Position numbers and translations under genes: made by a program. Positions 31,292 to 42,949 of a stretch of DNA of 64,000 bases are shown piece by piece (within the stretch, counting starts at the first letter, position 1; each line of letters opens with the position of its first letter). Source of the stretch: Micropterix aruncella (lineage: Eukaryota; Arthropoda; Insecta; Lepidoptera; Micropterigidae); the NCBI GenBank assembly GCA_944548615.1, contig OX155980.1, positions 57,905,494-57,969,493 of the forward strand, in the 5' to 3' direction. The notes beneath the pieces are model-generated. The model was not told the origin of the DNA and made no database searches. It saw only the letters and a list, made by a program, of their open reading frames with translations.

Positions 31292-32508
31292 TTAACTCTT
31301 AAACCCTACCTGGGGTTTTGCGGTACCCCCCCCGGATGTTTAAGGTCCTAATAATTTTAACAATATTATGTTGTTCCAAAAATCGTTCTAGCTAGTTTAT
31401 TTGAGATAGTCGACTGGTAATTAGGTCAGTGAGCCACTCGGCAAGTGCAGTCACATTCACAAGTGTTTTGGCGTTCACTAGTACCCCGTGGTAGAAATAG
31501 TGGAATAGTGGTATACTAGTTCGTTGAATTCACGAAATATTTTTTGATCTTTGGTAAGTTTATATTGATTATGATTTACTTTTTTCTTGTAATATAATAT
31601 GTTTAGCATACAGTATTGTTTGTATTTATTTGTATACTTGTGATATGCAGTGAAATAAGAGGCGTTTGTGTTACTTTAGATATCGAATTATGAGATCTCA
31701 GCATCGAGGTCGAGGTCTTACGGAGGAGGATATTTCAGCTGTATTGTTGGTATCTGACGACGAAGAGCTTAACTTAGGAACATTCAGACGACGAGCCCGA
31801 CGCTGTTATTGAAAACTTTCGCGCTCTTTCTGAAGTTGCGTCTCATTAAGACAGTGATCAAGACAGTTTGAAGGTTGAAATCATGATATCCACTATGCAC
31901 TACCTTCCTGACAAGGTTAATGAAGTAAACCTTCCAGAACTTATAAACTTTTATAACAAAACAAAATGCGGATTTGCTGTTGGTGTCAACTTCTGGGGCT
32001 TGTTTAAACCGTGAACGCACGTTGACAAAAAGAAACTATCAAAGCGACGTAAATTTCTCAAGTTTTTGGCAATGGGACTCATAAAACCTTATAAGAGGAA
32101 AAATTGCAATAGCCAAGATTACCTCGTGATATAAAGAAAATTATTAGCGCTGTCCTAAATATTGGGGCTGAAGATCCTAGGCCGGACCATGACAACCCCA
32201 AACCAGGTCGCTGCTGCTTCTGCCCTCGCTTAAAAGACAAAAAATCGCGGTCCGTCTGCAACCCTTGTCGCCGTCACATTTGCGCGGAGCACCAATATAA
32301 AATATGTCCCACGTGCAATGAAAAGGTGTTTCAGTAGTTTTATATATGTATACATTTTAATTCTCCTTTAATACTAATTACAAATTATAAAACATGTGTT
32401 TTTAAAATATCACTATCTTTTTCTTTATTGACAACTTTTGTGTGGGGTACACCAGTATCCCGCAGTAGGAATAATATATCCTCAATTGTCGTGGGGTTTA
32501 AGAGTTAA
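31292..32508 (+). mobile_element. piggyBac-like element, internally deleted
   Basis: TTAA duplications sit at 31292-31295 and 32505-32508. The inverted ends begin CTCTTAAACCCTA and CTCTTAAACCCCA. A transposase start is visible at 31690 (MRSQHRGRGLTEEDISAVLL, SDDEEL, the acidic N-terminus of piggyBac transposases). The central catalytic region is missing. Near 31940-32100 the late domain appears as INFYNKTKCGFAV and FLKFLAMGLIKPYKR. The C-terminal cysteine-rich domain follows (CCFCPRLKDKKS, CNPCRRHICAEHQ, CPTC) with a stop near 32335. Stops and frameshifts inactivate it. Confidence 0.85.
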
Positions 32509-33002
32509 TGTTATTTCGGAGAAAAGAAGGACAGGAGGCAAAGAGGAGATAAGACAAACGAGAATTAGTGAAACAAGTACTCAATGATATTAGTATCAGT
32601 TTTCATGGAATCGGGCTCAACCGGGCCATTTCGCATCGCATTCGTCGAAATATTGGACGCAACTGCAGGCGACAAAGCGTCACGCTCTGCAGCCCCCCCT
32701 CAAACCCCCCCCCCCCCCTAACTCCGCACACACCGTCGGCCACCGAAGCAAGGGTCTACGCAACGAAAGATCGCTCCCAAATATTACCGTATGATCAATA
32801 AAACGGCACCGTATAGGCACAGTTTATCAGAGTGTTATTATACTGCGACGTCACTTACAGTAGTGGCATCAGTCAAAGCGACGCGCGCGTATACCTCCTC
32901 TCATCCCAGCGCAAACCGTATGTACATACGAAAGCGTCGACCCATCGCCAGACCGCTCCCTTACACTTTCTTGTAAAGAACAAGAGCAGTCGCGCAAGGT
33001 GA
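32509..33002. other. Unique segment with C-run, no gene recognised
   Basis: A homopolymer of about 14 C lies near 32706. The 32860-32990 part is GC-rich (GCGACGCGCGCGTATACC). Short frames carry no domain. Confidence 0.3.
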
Positions 33003-33191
33003 ATTCCAGATTGTGGCTTGAGGAGCTCTAGAACTGTGATAAACTGTGTAAAAGTAGGCATCGGTGGAAAGTTGCAGCCGCTGCGCTTATTCATCAAAGT
33101 GCGTAATGATACGGTGAGCGTATTGAAAAGAGAGCCTGAGCAGCTTACAGTCGGAGAGCTTACTGCTATGGTGGTGAACAATATATTTTAA
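33003..33191 (+). CDS. Unidentified open frame, 62 codons, no start ATG
   Basis: The frame opens after a TGA at 33000 and ends at a TAA at 33189. It reads protein-like in its second half: KLQPLRLFIKVRNDTVSVLK, then EPEQLTVGELTAMVVNNIF. No family is recognised. It may be a lone exon, a transposon remnant or chance. The minus strand also has a 102-codon frame here (32873-33181), which looks less protein-like. Confidence 0.22.
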   Translation: MPDCGLRSSRTVINCVKVGIGGKLQPLRLFIKVRNDTVSVLKREPEQLTVGELTAMVVNNIF

Positions 33192-33314
33192 AAAATTTGT
33201 TCAACCCTCTATGTGCAATTTATTTATTTACAATAATTGGTACACAAACAATTCTCTAACAAATACATTGATTATTGCTAATATTTTTACACATTTTCTT
33301 ATTATAGTAGGTAA

Positions 33315-33541
33315 AAGGTTGGTAATTCGGTGATATCGGTGATACAGTGATAATTCGTTTGAAATGGTTCTATATATTACCCTGCGGGACCGCAGCGTTT
33401 GTGATTAGGCTCGTGGCATTCGAGTTAGAAAAGACGAATGCAACAAGCCTAATCACAAACGCCGCGGTCTCACGGGATAATATATAGAATTATTTCAAAC
33501 AAATTATCACTGTATTACCGATATCACCAAAGTAGCAACCT
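33315..33541. mobile_element. Family H foldback element, 227 bp
   Basis: The left arm starts AGGTTGGTAATTCGGTGATA and the right arm, reverse complemented, AGGTTGCTACTTTGGTGATA. Pairing continues through CAGTGATAATT, GTTTGAAAT, ATATATTA, GACCGC and GTGATTAGGCT to a short loop near 33425-33437. Arms are about 105 nt. Non-coding. Confidence 0.75.
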
Positions 33542-34399
33542 TAGCCTATAATATCCTATTTGTACTCTACGTGCTAAGTTATTTATGTGCTTTTAACTGA
33601 AGATTCAAAAAAAGAAGTATTTGTATATATAAACATTATTATTAATAAAATTATTGAGATAATTTTATTATGTAATAATAATATATATAAATATAATAAA
33701 TAATATAATATAATTTTATAATTAAATTAAAATTAATTTAATTAAATAATACTTGCCCCAAAAAAGGCATAGTTCAATACATGGTTACTGTTTGAATCAT
33801 CTAATTTGCCTATTGTACCGATTTTGTGCCAACATGATTAAGCTATTTTTCAATCGGCGATAACCGCTGGCTTTCTTTTTCGTCCGGCGTCTATTCAGAA
33901 ATTATTTCACTGGCCACTTAGACGAAAGCTAAGGTAAGCTTCTCAATGAGAAAGTTAACTACTAGATGTCGCATGACACCAACATTTTTATGACATCATT
34001 CTGGCATGGTTTCTTCTATAAATGCACCAGTCGGCGTGAACCTCTTTGGGCCACCACTTCTTTCGACCAACTGTTCTTTGGAATACCACTTCATCGGCGC
34101 TACTACACCATTACCGCAACTTATTCTGTACCGTAATTTCTTTGATTTCGCCCTCACGCTAGATTAAATATACAGTAACGTGCTCTTACTCTGCCATACA
34201 TTTTTCGACCCTAGACCGAGCCACAATAAAAGTAATTGTTGAATAAACAAAATCTAAAATAGGTAACACACCAAAGAATCGCATTGAGCCATTCTTTTGT
34301 AAATTTCAATATTCGAACAAAAGTTTAAAAAGCAAATATCGCAGAAAAAAGTTATTCCTTCATCTTTACATATCTGCAGCAAGCTCTTGGACTAGATAA
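33542..34399. other. No gene recognised
   Basis: 33600-33760 is extremely AT-rich (runs of ATAATA and TTAATT). 33830-34240 is unique sequence with no readable frame over 60 codons. Confidence 0.3.
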
Positions 34400-34790
34400 A
34401 CGAATGAAGGAAAGGGCGGCCTATGGGGCAGTTTCCAAACCGCCTATTAAGGGTTCGTTCCGTTTGATAATTAAAACAATCAAATGCGAGATAAATCCGT
34501 TAACTCTACCGAGAGCAATTACTGAAATGCGTTTCAGTAATTATACAAATAACCCCTTCGGTTCCTTCAATATGCATTTTTAATGAGAATACGGCACCTC
34601 GGGCAACCGTCCCACCGCTAATTACAATTATTAGAGAGTTGGCTGGTTCGTTTGCGCCGCACTCGCCGCGCTCTACCTTCCTCCACTTCGTCCGCATCGA
34701 GGCTTCCTCGAGGGCTATGATTACATGCCCAGGCACAGGCCTCTCGTCGACTGGCTCATGTAGTCATTACGCCAAACCGAAACATTGACA
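34400..34790. promoter_or_regulatory. Candidate conserved noncoding or enhancer island
   Basis: GC-balanced unique sequence in an AT-rich setting. It contains homeodomain-type cores (TAATTACAATTATTA near 34618) and a perfect hairpin at 34517-34542: arms AATTACTGAAA and TTTCAGTAATT around TGCG. No ORF features. Function is inference only. Confidence 0.25.
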
Positions 34791-34921
34791 ATTAACTCAT
34801 TTCCAAGCTATTATCACATTTTTAAGGCTTTCTTTATTGTATCTTTTAACATCAAGTTCTTCCGGATGGTCGAAATAATGCATCATATACTTGGTAATAT
34901 CATTCAGCGTATTAGAACGCT

Positions 34922-34972
34922 CGACGTCAACACAATTTAGCAACCAGGATTTTACTACGAAACGCAACGTGT
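34922..34972 (+). repeat. Family B fragment
   Basis: CAATTTAGCAACCAGGATTT followed by TACTACGAAACGCAACGTG matches the start region of copies B2 and B6 (39185-39225). Confidence 0.5.
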
Positions 34973-34974
34973 AG

Positions 34975-35560
34975 ATCAAAATCAAAAATAAAAATCAAAA
35001 TGTTTTTATCCACAATAGAATTTGTAAAAAAATGCTTTGTGACGTCAAAATATGAAATACAATTTATGGTTTATATTATAGATAATTTGTCGTTCAGCTT
35101 ACATTTCAAATACTTTATAGATACTGGATAGTTACATTATATAATCATGATATAATGTGATATTTAACAACAGAAATATTTTAAAACAATATAGGTAGTA
35201 TAGTTAGAATTTAAAATAGTCATAAAATTTAAAATAGTCATAATTAACAACAATAGTCAAAAAGAAAAACATAAAAAAACAATATACCTACATATTTAAC
35301 AATTTTCAATAAAATAAGCAAAGAATATTAAAATTCAATTTTATAATAATTCCAAAAAAAAAACAATATCATTCATAAAATCTACTACTTTGTAGTAAGC
35401 CTTCTTACATAGAATATCTTTAATTTTACTTCTAAACTGAGTGTCTGATACACCCTGTATGCCTCTGGAATTTTATTATAAAAGCGTATACAGTTTCCCA
35501 TGAAACATTTGCTTAGCTTACTTAGTCTAAAGTCACTATATATTTATTTTTATTTCTAGT
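34975..35560 (-). mobile_element. LINE C-terminus and 3' tail
   Basis: The minus strand reads CIRFYNKIPEAYR and, after a shift, SDTQFRSKIKDILCKKAYYK then VVDFMNDI, the C-terminal end of a jockey-group LINE. It ends in a GATTTT-like run (ATCAAAA repeats on the plus strand at 34976-34999). Confidence 0.65.
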
Positions 35561-35639
35561 ATTGTACTTGTGATTGTCACAGTTTTTTGAATAATGAGAT
35601 ATATTTTTTCGTGCATGCATAATATTTTCAAATATGTGT

Positions 35640-35815
35640 TATTTGATGGAATAGATGATAGATATATGATAGCATAGATATATAGATGGCACTCATAGTT
35701 TCAAAAAGTGATTAATTTTGTATTAGTACGTTCAATATGGCGACTTTAGTTGTATAACAGTATGGCGGCGCACTGTAGATAACGCTCCAAACACGCCATC
35801 TGTAATCAATGGGAG
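35640..35815 (+). mobile_element. Family B fragment (copy B5)
   Basis: AGATGGCACTCATAGTTTCA, TTCAATATGGCGACTTTAG and ATGGCGGCGCACTGTAGAT follow the family's left third, closing with GTAATCAATGGG. Confidence 0.55.
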
Positions 35816-36829
35816 TATTCAGAATGTTGCAACACAACATGGCAATATTTTTCAGAGCAATAGATATTGGATTTATAATAATCTGGATGTTTGGGTTCGA
35901 TTTTGAACTTTTTACGTTCTCCTTATCATTTAAAAAAAAATATTATTGTCTTTGTAAACCACTAACGATTAAGAAATGGCTGACAACTAAATTAGTCTCA
36001 TTATTCTCAGAATTCTAAAGTATTCTTGTTTTCTATTCTAGCATTAATAATAACATAGCTATATAAGTATTCAGTATCAAGATTATACCATTTTTACAAG
36101 CTTTTATTTTACTTGTAATGTTCGTACGTAAATATTTTCGTTTCAAAATTCCGTTTCAAAATTTGCAAACCATTTATCAAGCACTTGCTGGTATCTGATT
36201 GAGCTGAAATTTGGTATACTAATGTAAGTTCGGTGACAATGCAATATTATGGTACCATCGAGCTGATTTGTTACACGAGCCGTCTATTGTCTTTAGCTAA
36301 GGTACACGATATTCAACGGGTAACTAGGTTTCTGGCGCTTAACTCGTCCAACTCCGATAAAATTATATAGCTTTGGATTTTGGGTTCATATCGATAGATT
36401 GCCTCGCGTTCGTCGATTACGCGGAGGGCGGATGCTTCTGTGCGGCAATAAAAGAAACAGAAGAGGTATGCATTTATTAGTGCATGCACACGGTACTCAT
36501 CCGTTTTTGATATGACGACTAGTCAGCTCCTGTTGAACGTCAATGAGTGAACGTCTGGTGGGTGGACGTCTGCCTGCCCAGTGCCCATGGATCTGGTGGC
36601 AAAAAAGTAGGCGCGGTCAAAGATGGCCGAGACGGAGGCCGCATCTCCGCAGGCATCAAATCAACGCGCGCGCTTTTTTGCATACATTCACCGGCTGTCA
36701 TCGTTGAGCAGACTTCGGCCCTTTGATGCTTATTTACAAAAAATCTACCGTTCTGCACACAATTTAGGACCAACATGTAAATGCAATCGAAATATTGACT
36801 TCTATGTTATATGCATTTTTGTTTTTTTA
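35816..36829. other. No gene recognised
   Basis: 36380-36760 is GC-balanced with opposing frames of 70-78 codons (36540-36835) without domains. The rest is AT-rich. Confidence 0.3.
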
Positions 36830-36885
36830 ATATGAGTTAGTTAATGTCTTTGTTGTAAAACTGTCGTATACAGGAATCATTGACT

Positions 36886-37956
36886 GCTTTGAACAGGCCC
36901 GTCCTGGCTCCTTTAGGAGGCCTCGACTAGCGTCTAAAGGGCAGCCTCTTATTAGGAGGGGGATCCGGGGGTCCTCCTTTAGATTTTTTTGGCACTTGAA
37001 AAGTTTCCGCTATTTTGGCACTTAAACAGATAGGTACTGTTCTACTTTTATTACTCAAATCTTTTGTCACTTAAATACTTGACTAAACGCATATCTTTAT
37101 CGAATATTAAGTTTTTCTGTTGTAGTTTACTTACGTTTACGATAATTTTTTATATTATTTTTATTATATCAAAACTATAAAATAGTAATAAAGTACAACC
37201 TGTGCTAAAGCCATCATCTAAATCCTGCTGCATTAAAATAAATATGTATACAATTAGAGAAAACGCTTATCATTAGGACAAGCTTGTGTGAAGAAAAAAG
37301 TTTTCTTAAACAACGATTACGTTTTTATAATCAAAAGAAAAATTATCAAAATTAATGATTTCAAAATGAATTACAATATATATTTTTTTTGTTTCGGTCT
37401 AAATCTCTCTTTGATATTCGCCTTAGTACAATCTAAAACATTGCAAAAGACTAATTTATAGTTTTGAACGGAGGAGATTCCAGGAGCTTTGTATTTTGAT
37501 ATTTCACCAGGCACTTTGAAGTTCTTTTTACTGGAAATCTACTTTAACTTCTACATAAACTTGAAATCTACTTCTACATTAACCTTGTTATCTTCCAATC
37601 CGATTTTAACTGTTTTGAATAATATTTTGTTTTTGTATAGAGAACTTCAAATATTAATCGATCCTTTAATCGGGATCCTTTTTGAAGCAACGTCTGCACC
37701 AAATTTCAGGCGGTAGAATAGTCAATGAATTTATATTATTAATAATTTGAAACGTAACCAGAAATAAATCTAGTAAAACAATAGATATAAATGGGTTTAA
37801 AATTTGGACCATTGACTGATCGAATTTTTTGCAGTTAAATAATACCGGAATAATAAAAAATATGAGTTATTCTGTGGCCCTACGGGGCACCCTTAAGTCG
37901 GGGGCCCTCGGCAAACGCTGACTAGCCGACCTGGCCAGTCCAGGCATGGCTTTGAA
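36886..37956. mobile_element. hAT-like non-autonomous element, 1055 bp, exact 8-bp duplication
   Basis: GCTTTGAA occurs at 36886-36893 and 37949-37956, directly outside ends CAGGCCCGTCCTGGC and, reverse complemented, CATGCCTGGACTGGC (11 of 15 matching). GC-rich ends (GGGGGCCCTCGGC, CGGGGGTCCTCC) surround an AT-rich core. A plus frame at 37489-37716 (75 codons) has no transposase motif. It is inserted in a mariner relic. Confidence 0.75.
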
Positions 37957-38299
37957 TGTTATAATGTCCCTTCGAAAGTATTTTTTTTTCACTATAAATG
38001 TTGGAGCAAGGTCTGGCGAGTACCTACGGTTCGTATCAAATAATCTCCAGTCGTAACCTCCTGCAACTTTTCGACTGTTTGCTGTGAAGTGTGTGGGCAT
38101 TCGTAGACGTGCATAAGCTAGTTAGAGAAAAACCGAAAATTGAACTTTTTTAAAAGAAACATACAACAGGGGGGCCTATTGCTTAAACTACAATGTCTTA
38201 CAACCATACTTCGTGAAAAGGGAAGAATTTAGGTGCCAGTAGAGCCAAAATAAACAAAAAATACTTATTAAAAAATAATCAAATAACGATAATGCCAAT

Positions 38300-38605
38300 A
38301 TGTTAAAAAAAAGATGGGATTAAAGAGAATATTTCCAGGGAGCGGAAGACAGGAGAGAATGGGATGAGACGTAGGATAACTAGGAATTTTACGATGGAAG
38401 GAATGTTAGGTGTTTTCAGAGACACTTGTAAAATAGAAACGGTTGACCTGATATCGAACGGGAGCTGGTTCCATAGTTTAGCTGCATGCGAGGTGAAGGA
38501 ATATGTAAAAAAACAAGAATTAGTAGTAAAAACAGCAATTTTTCTACCTGACCGGAGCGGAGTGGAAAACCATGACTTCCTGAGTGAATTTTTCGATTAG
38601 TGGTG
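38300..38605 (-). mobile_element. LINE ORF2 C-terminus
   Basis: The minus strand reads KNSLRKSWFSTPLRSGRKIA, then FFTYSFTSHAAKLWNQLPFD and IRSTVSI, the 'A-A-x-L-W-N-x-L-P-x-x-I-R' signature of LINE ends. The opposite-strand 78-codon frame is its shadow. Confidence 0.65.
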
Positions 38606-38764
38606 AAGAACAACTGATCAGGCTCGGTTACTTTTCCACTGGCTTCTCCATTGTTGTTTGCAGTTCTTACAGTACACGTATGCGTTAAATATTCTGCCAG
38701 GCCGCAAGAAGTCGTAATAGACAATACCGACGAGAGTTCGCATATTAGGAAACAAAAACGCATA

Positions 38765-39147
38765 TTGGAACAAATTTAAATTTTTTCGATGATGGCAAAC
38801 ACGAAAATATTCAAACAAAATGAACGACGGAAAGACGAGTGAGTAACTGACTTCAGAAAGTGACCAACCTGAAAAAACTTATAATAGAAGACTTATATTT
38901 AACTATATCTACATATTTTGTTGTTCAAAGTCATTATTTTTATTAGCAAACTTTATAATTTCTATTTATTGATTTCAATAGTTTTCCTTCTGAATCGATA
39001 TATTTACATTTTAGTTCTAACTTAGAATAAAAGTGCTGTAATCATGCAACAGTTCAAATTAGATTGATTTACATCTTTTGAATTTGCACTAAACTAACAA
39101 AATTTTGAAATTAAAGTGTATATGTATTAGAATTAGAAGTAGCATTG
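38765..39147. other. AT-rich, no gene recognised
   Basis: No frame, repeat or structure stands out. Confidence 0.3.
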
Positions 39148-40412
39148 TTTATATAGCGTATTCGATTGCTCAACATAGTACTACAATTTAGCAACCAGGA
39201 TTTTAGTACGAAATATAACGTATAGATGGCACTCGTAGTTTCAAAAATTGATTATTCTCCTATTATTATGCGATTACTCATTTAAAATCTTCTTGTATTC
39301 AACAATGCGACTTTCCTAGTATAACAGTATATCGGCACCTTTATAGATGGCGCTTTAAACACGCCTATACTGTATAAAATAATTATTTAATGACAAACGA
39401 ACGGATTTTTAAATCATAACTCGTGTTATTGTTATTTGATTTATATACCTAAAGATGTTAATTTTTAATTTGGTATGTAGGTTTTCAATACGTAACAATT
39501 ACGCACTTTAATGTTCAGATAGACTTATAGATGGCATTCTATCATTCCGTATTATTCCTGTCATGTAATCATAATTTAAAAAATACGATAGATGTCACAA
39601 ATAATTGAATGTTATTATTGGTAAATTATAGGGTTAGTCCTTTATAAATAACTTTTATTATCGATGTTATTATAAATTACCAAATAAATTGCTATTTTTT
39701 TAACCTTCAAGGCTAACGACGCCGCCAGCATTTCGCCGTGTAAGAAGGGTTGCGTACAGGAGATTTGTCATCTAGAATGGGCAAATCATTCTTTCAACCT
39801 GGAGTGAACGTAGAGACTCGAGGACGAAACAGTCTACCGTCTAGCTAGGCCAACACGCTTACCGCGCGGCACTGAAGTGGGAAGTGGACCTATCAGGCAG
39901 CGTCGCGCCCCGACTAGTAGATTTGGCCTGATTTCTTAGTCCTCCCGTCTGGTCACGAGTCCAAAATCGCTTGCGGCTGTTAATTTTCCTAGAATTTATC
40001 GCGGACCTTGGCGTCCTTTGCCTGTCTGTTTACTTAGGATCTGGTAGCGAACGGATCGTTTTAAGAGTGTCAAAACACCAGGCTACTTTTGTAACATATG
40101 ACGTTTCCAGACTTCTCCAGTTATTCGCTGGAGTGTACAGTCGATTGGCTGACGCCGCACGATGCACAAAGCGCCCGGCAGCCCCCCCCCCCCATCCCCC
40201 CAGTAACTGATCCACTTGCCGTGGCATGGAAGAACTTATCCAGCTGTATTCCAGGTTCGACCCCCTTCGGGGAGGCTTCTGGATAAGGGCTGACCAGTGA
40301 GTTGAGCCGACCAAAGAAAACGAGCAGTCTTAATGGTCCAACAGCACGAAAACCATCAACTGCCCAATCGAACTATGGAGATGATCTATCTAATACCATA
40401 TATAATCAATGA
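39148..40412 (+). mobile_element. Family B element, copy B6, split by family A copy A6
   Basis: It opens ATATAGCGTATTCGATTGCT and runs through all family landmarks to GCCGTGTAAGAAGGGTTGC at 39753. After the insert it resumes AACTATGGAGATGATCTATC and ends TAATACCATATATAATCAAT. Both termini are present. Confidence 0.7.
39750..40373 (-). repeat. Family A retroposon, copy A6
   Basis: Body about 39758-40359, matching A1 and A7 (GGTCACGAGTCC, TTTATCGCGGACCTTGG, GCCGCACGATGCAC). Flanks TTGCGTAC (left) and CTGCCCAATCGAAC (right) both resemble the family B site TTGCCAAAACGTAC, so an old 14-bp duplication with an internal loss on the left is likely. A C-run of about 13 lies near 40182. Confidence 0.65.
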
Positions 40413-41155
40413 AAGTAGAGATTTTGTAGATACGCTTGCCGGAGGAGCGTCAGGACGCCTCGGCCGTCAGGCGGCGGATTCCCGAACGCGGCAGATGACG
40501 TCATCCCGACTCGATTGATGGCCGTGGCCCGCGCGCGCCAGTCTGCTTGACGGATTGCTACCCACCGTAGCAATGCATCAAACAGGCCTACCCGCTCGAC
40601 CACCGCAGACAACCGCCGAAAACTCCTCACAACTCGATCCACACGCTCAATACCTGGCAATTTGAAGAATGCACTTCAATTTTGTTTTTTTATTTAATTA
40701 TTTATTCAAGAAAACACATAACAATGAACTAACAAAAACAATAAAAAAATACGACTGTCCTTACAAATAGTAAATTATGATCTTTTATTTATAAATATTA
40801 GAAATAGATAATAAGGATCTTATTTGAATCAATATCCTTTGAAATAAAAAATCTATTTACGGAATCTCCCCTACGGTGCCGTTGACGCGTGTTATCTTTA
40901 TAAACGTTCAAAGATTAAAGGCGATTACGCATTCTTGGTCAATGGATGAGCCTTGTCGATGCACAATGACGTTTTCCGCTGGGTAATTGCCTTTTAATGG
41001 GGCTTCTCGTGAGCCGGGTCCTTTGACTCGGCTTTCTGAGTGTGGCATCGTTGTCGCCCTGTGGCAGGTATCTCGTGATGATCGCTCGCCACTCGTGATG
41101 CTTTATATAGCCACGCCGACCGCCGTCAGTTGCCCTCGGTGCTCAGGAAGTAGAA
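40413..41155. other. GC-rich unique islands, no gene assigned
   Basis: 40430-40660 is GC-rich with an 84-codon minus frame (40406-40660) rich in arginine and valine, without a recognised family. 40870-41150 is GC-balanced with TTCAAAGATTAAAGGC and no frame with features. Either could be noncoding regulatory sequence. Confidence 0.3.
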
Positions 41156-41159
41156 CCTT

Positions 41160-41470
41160 ATTTTTGAAATATTTGTGGATTATGTATTTATTCATATCTA
41201 TCTGTAAATTTTCGGAATCTACTCAATCAGACCTGTCATTTGATACTAAACACGATGTATTTATCTTAATTTATCGATATTTGATCAATCAGTTATTTAA
41301 CATTTAGTCAGTTTTGGGACTCTGTTAGATCCGGGATGACATATCGATCCTAACAATGCCACACTTTTCTAAATCGGTTTAAGCATAAGAATGGTGGAAT
41401 AAAGACGCAGACAACATACATACATACAAGAACCCGGAAAACATTGTTTTTTTTTGTAGTCAAGACACAG
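41160..41470. repeat. Dispersed repeat family F, copy F2
   Basis: GAAATATTTGTGGATTATGT, CAGACCTGTCATTTGATAC, GATCCGGGATGACATATCG and a terminal T-run match F1 (3640-4025) in order. Confidence 0.6.
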
Positions 41471-42949
41471 TGATTTTGAGTCACTACCTAACTAGGCAGC
41501 GCCTGTTCCAGTTCGACAAGGAAGACATTTTACTATGTAACAAATTAAAATACAGTTGTCAGTTCTTTCTCCGTCCCAAAACGCCTAGACTACAAGAGCC
41601 ATTTTTTAATTCTGGTTTTGAAAGTATAAATATTTTAACAGGTTCTTAAACTTTATACATTAGGGAGCAATGTACCTACCAAGTACTGAGTACCTAATTG
41701 TATGTTTTTGAATATGAATGAGCAGTTGGTTAACGAATATTTGCCTTATACCAAATACATGAAATAGATTAAAGAGTTGCCCCGAACTACATCAGGGATG
41801 TTTTTTAATAATGACCCTCAATAAAAGTTTCTGAGCCTTAAAAGGACTATCAAGGGTCGGCTTAGAGATCATCGATCAGCATTAAGAAAGAATTAAGGTG
41901 TCTTTATTAGCTTTACCAAAACCCACCCCTCTACCATTTTCAACCAGGTTAAACAAAATTTAGAGGTTGAATTTTTCAACTTTCGCATGTTTCTCGAAAG
42001 CGATAAGAAAATCGAACGAAGTGGAGGGTAACATACTGAATGCCCATAAAAGAGCATGTCGAATGCATCGATATAGGAATATATGGCGTTGGCCAGATTC
42101 TGATCTGGTAAGTAGAGGCCGAGAAATTCGACCCTGATATTCCAAATTCCAAAAAATGATTAAAATTCACAACTTTCCATGAAAATGGGGAAAACATCCG
42201 CACTGAGCGAGAGGTAACACAGATAATAAAAAAATTAATTTAAAATCTGGTCATGTCAGCAGAAGGCGGAAATACGATGAAAAGCCGGAAAAAACATAAA
42301 TATATTCAACAAAAAAAAAAAACCAAATGAGCTGCGATGTCGACTTAGCGACATTCCAGAATACCCGGGAGATAATTCTACGCATGCGCCAATATATCAG
42401 TCTGACATTTGATAAATCGAACATATGCGCAACAGTTCCTGCCTCTTGTGATAATATAGTCCCTTTCGTCTGGGTTGGCAAACAAGTTTGCTGTACCAGT
42501 TGATACTAATTGTTTTTTTTTTGATTGGGTGAGAAGTATATATTCCTTTAATTTAAACAACATATCAAATCATATAATTATTGCTGTAAGTGACTATTTT
42601 TACATTAGGAAAAAAGCTATGTTTATATTCACTCTTACGGGAATCAAATTGATATTAAAATATTTTTTTGCAATAATATCTAACAGAACGCTAAAAGGAG
42701 AGAAACAATAAATAGGGGCCGGAATATAGAAAATAAAATCTGCATTAACTTCTGTGTGGAAATACCAGCCAATAAAGTCAGTCACCCACTGACTGGTAAG
42801 ACTAGATATTTAATTTCTGACACCCTTCAAATTTGTTTAATTTTGAGAAACGGAAATTTTTTGTTTTCCTCAATTTTACGGGGGCTGAACATGAAACGGT
42901 CATTATTAAAAAAAACATAGTAGTATTACATCCCATATTACATATGAGT
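41471..42949. other. No gene recognised
   Basis: Unique AT-rich sequence. Overlapping minus frames of 60-78 codons near 41960-42560 show no domain. Confidence 0.3.

Larger units (their letters stand above)
36830..38760 (-). mobile_element. mariner relic, broken by a LINE end and a hAT element
   Basis: Minus-strand pieces appear in transposase order. VGIVYYDFLRPGRIFNAYVY lies near 38740-38640. YDWRLFDTNRRYSPDLAP (the third-aspartate region 'SPDLAP') then KKKYFRRDIITFKA lies near 38060-37955. After the hAT insert, VNDSCIRQFYNKDIN and a stop follow near 36885-36840. The join across the hAT element with one 8-bp copy keeps the frame. The middle is replaced by a LINE C-terminus (38300-38605). Confidence 0.6.
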
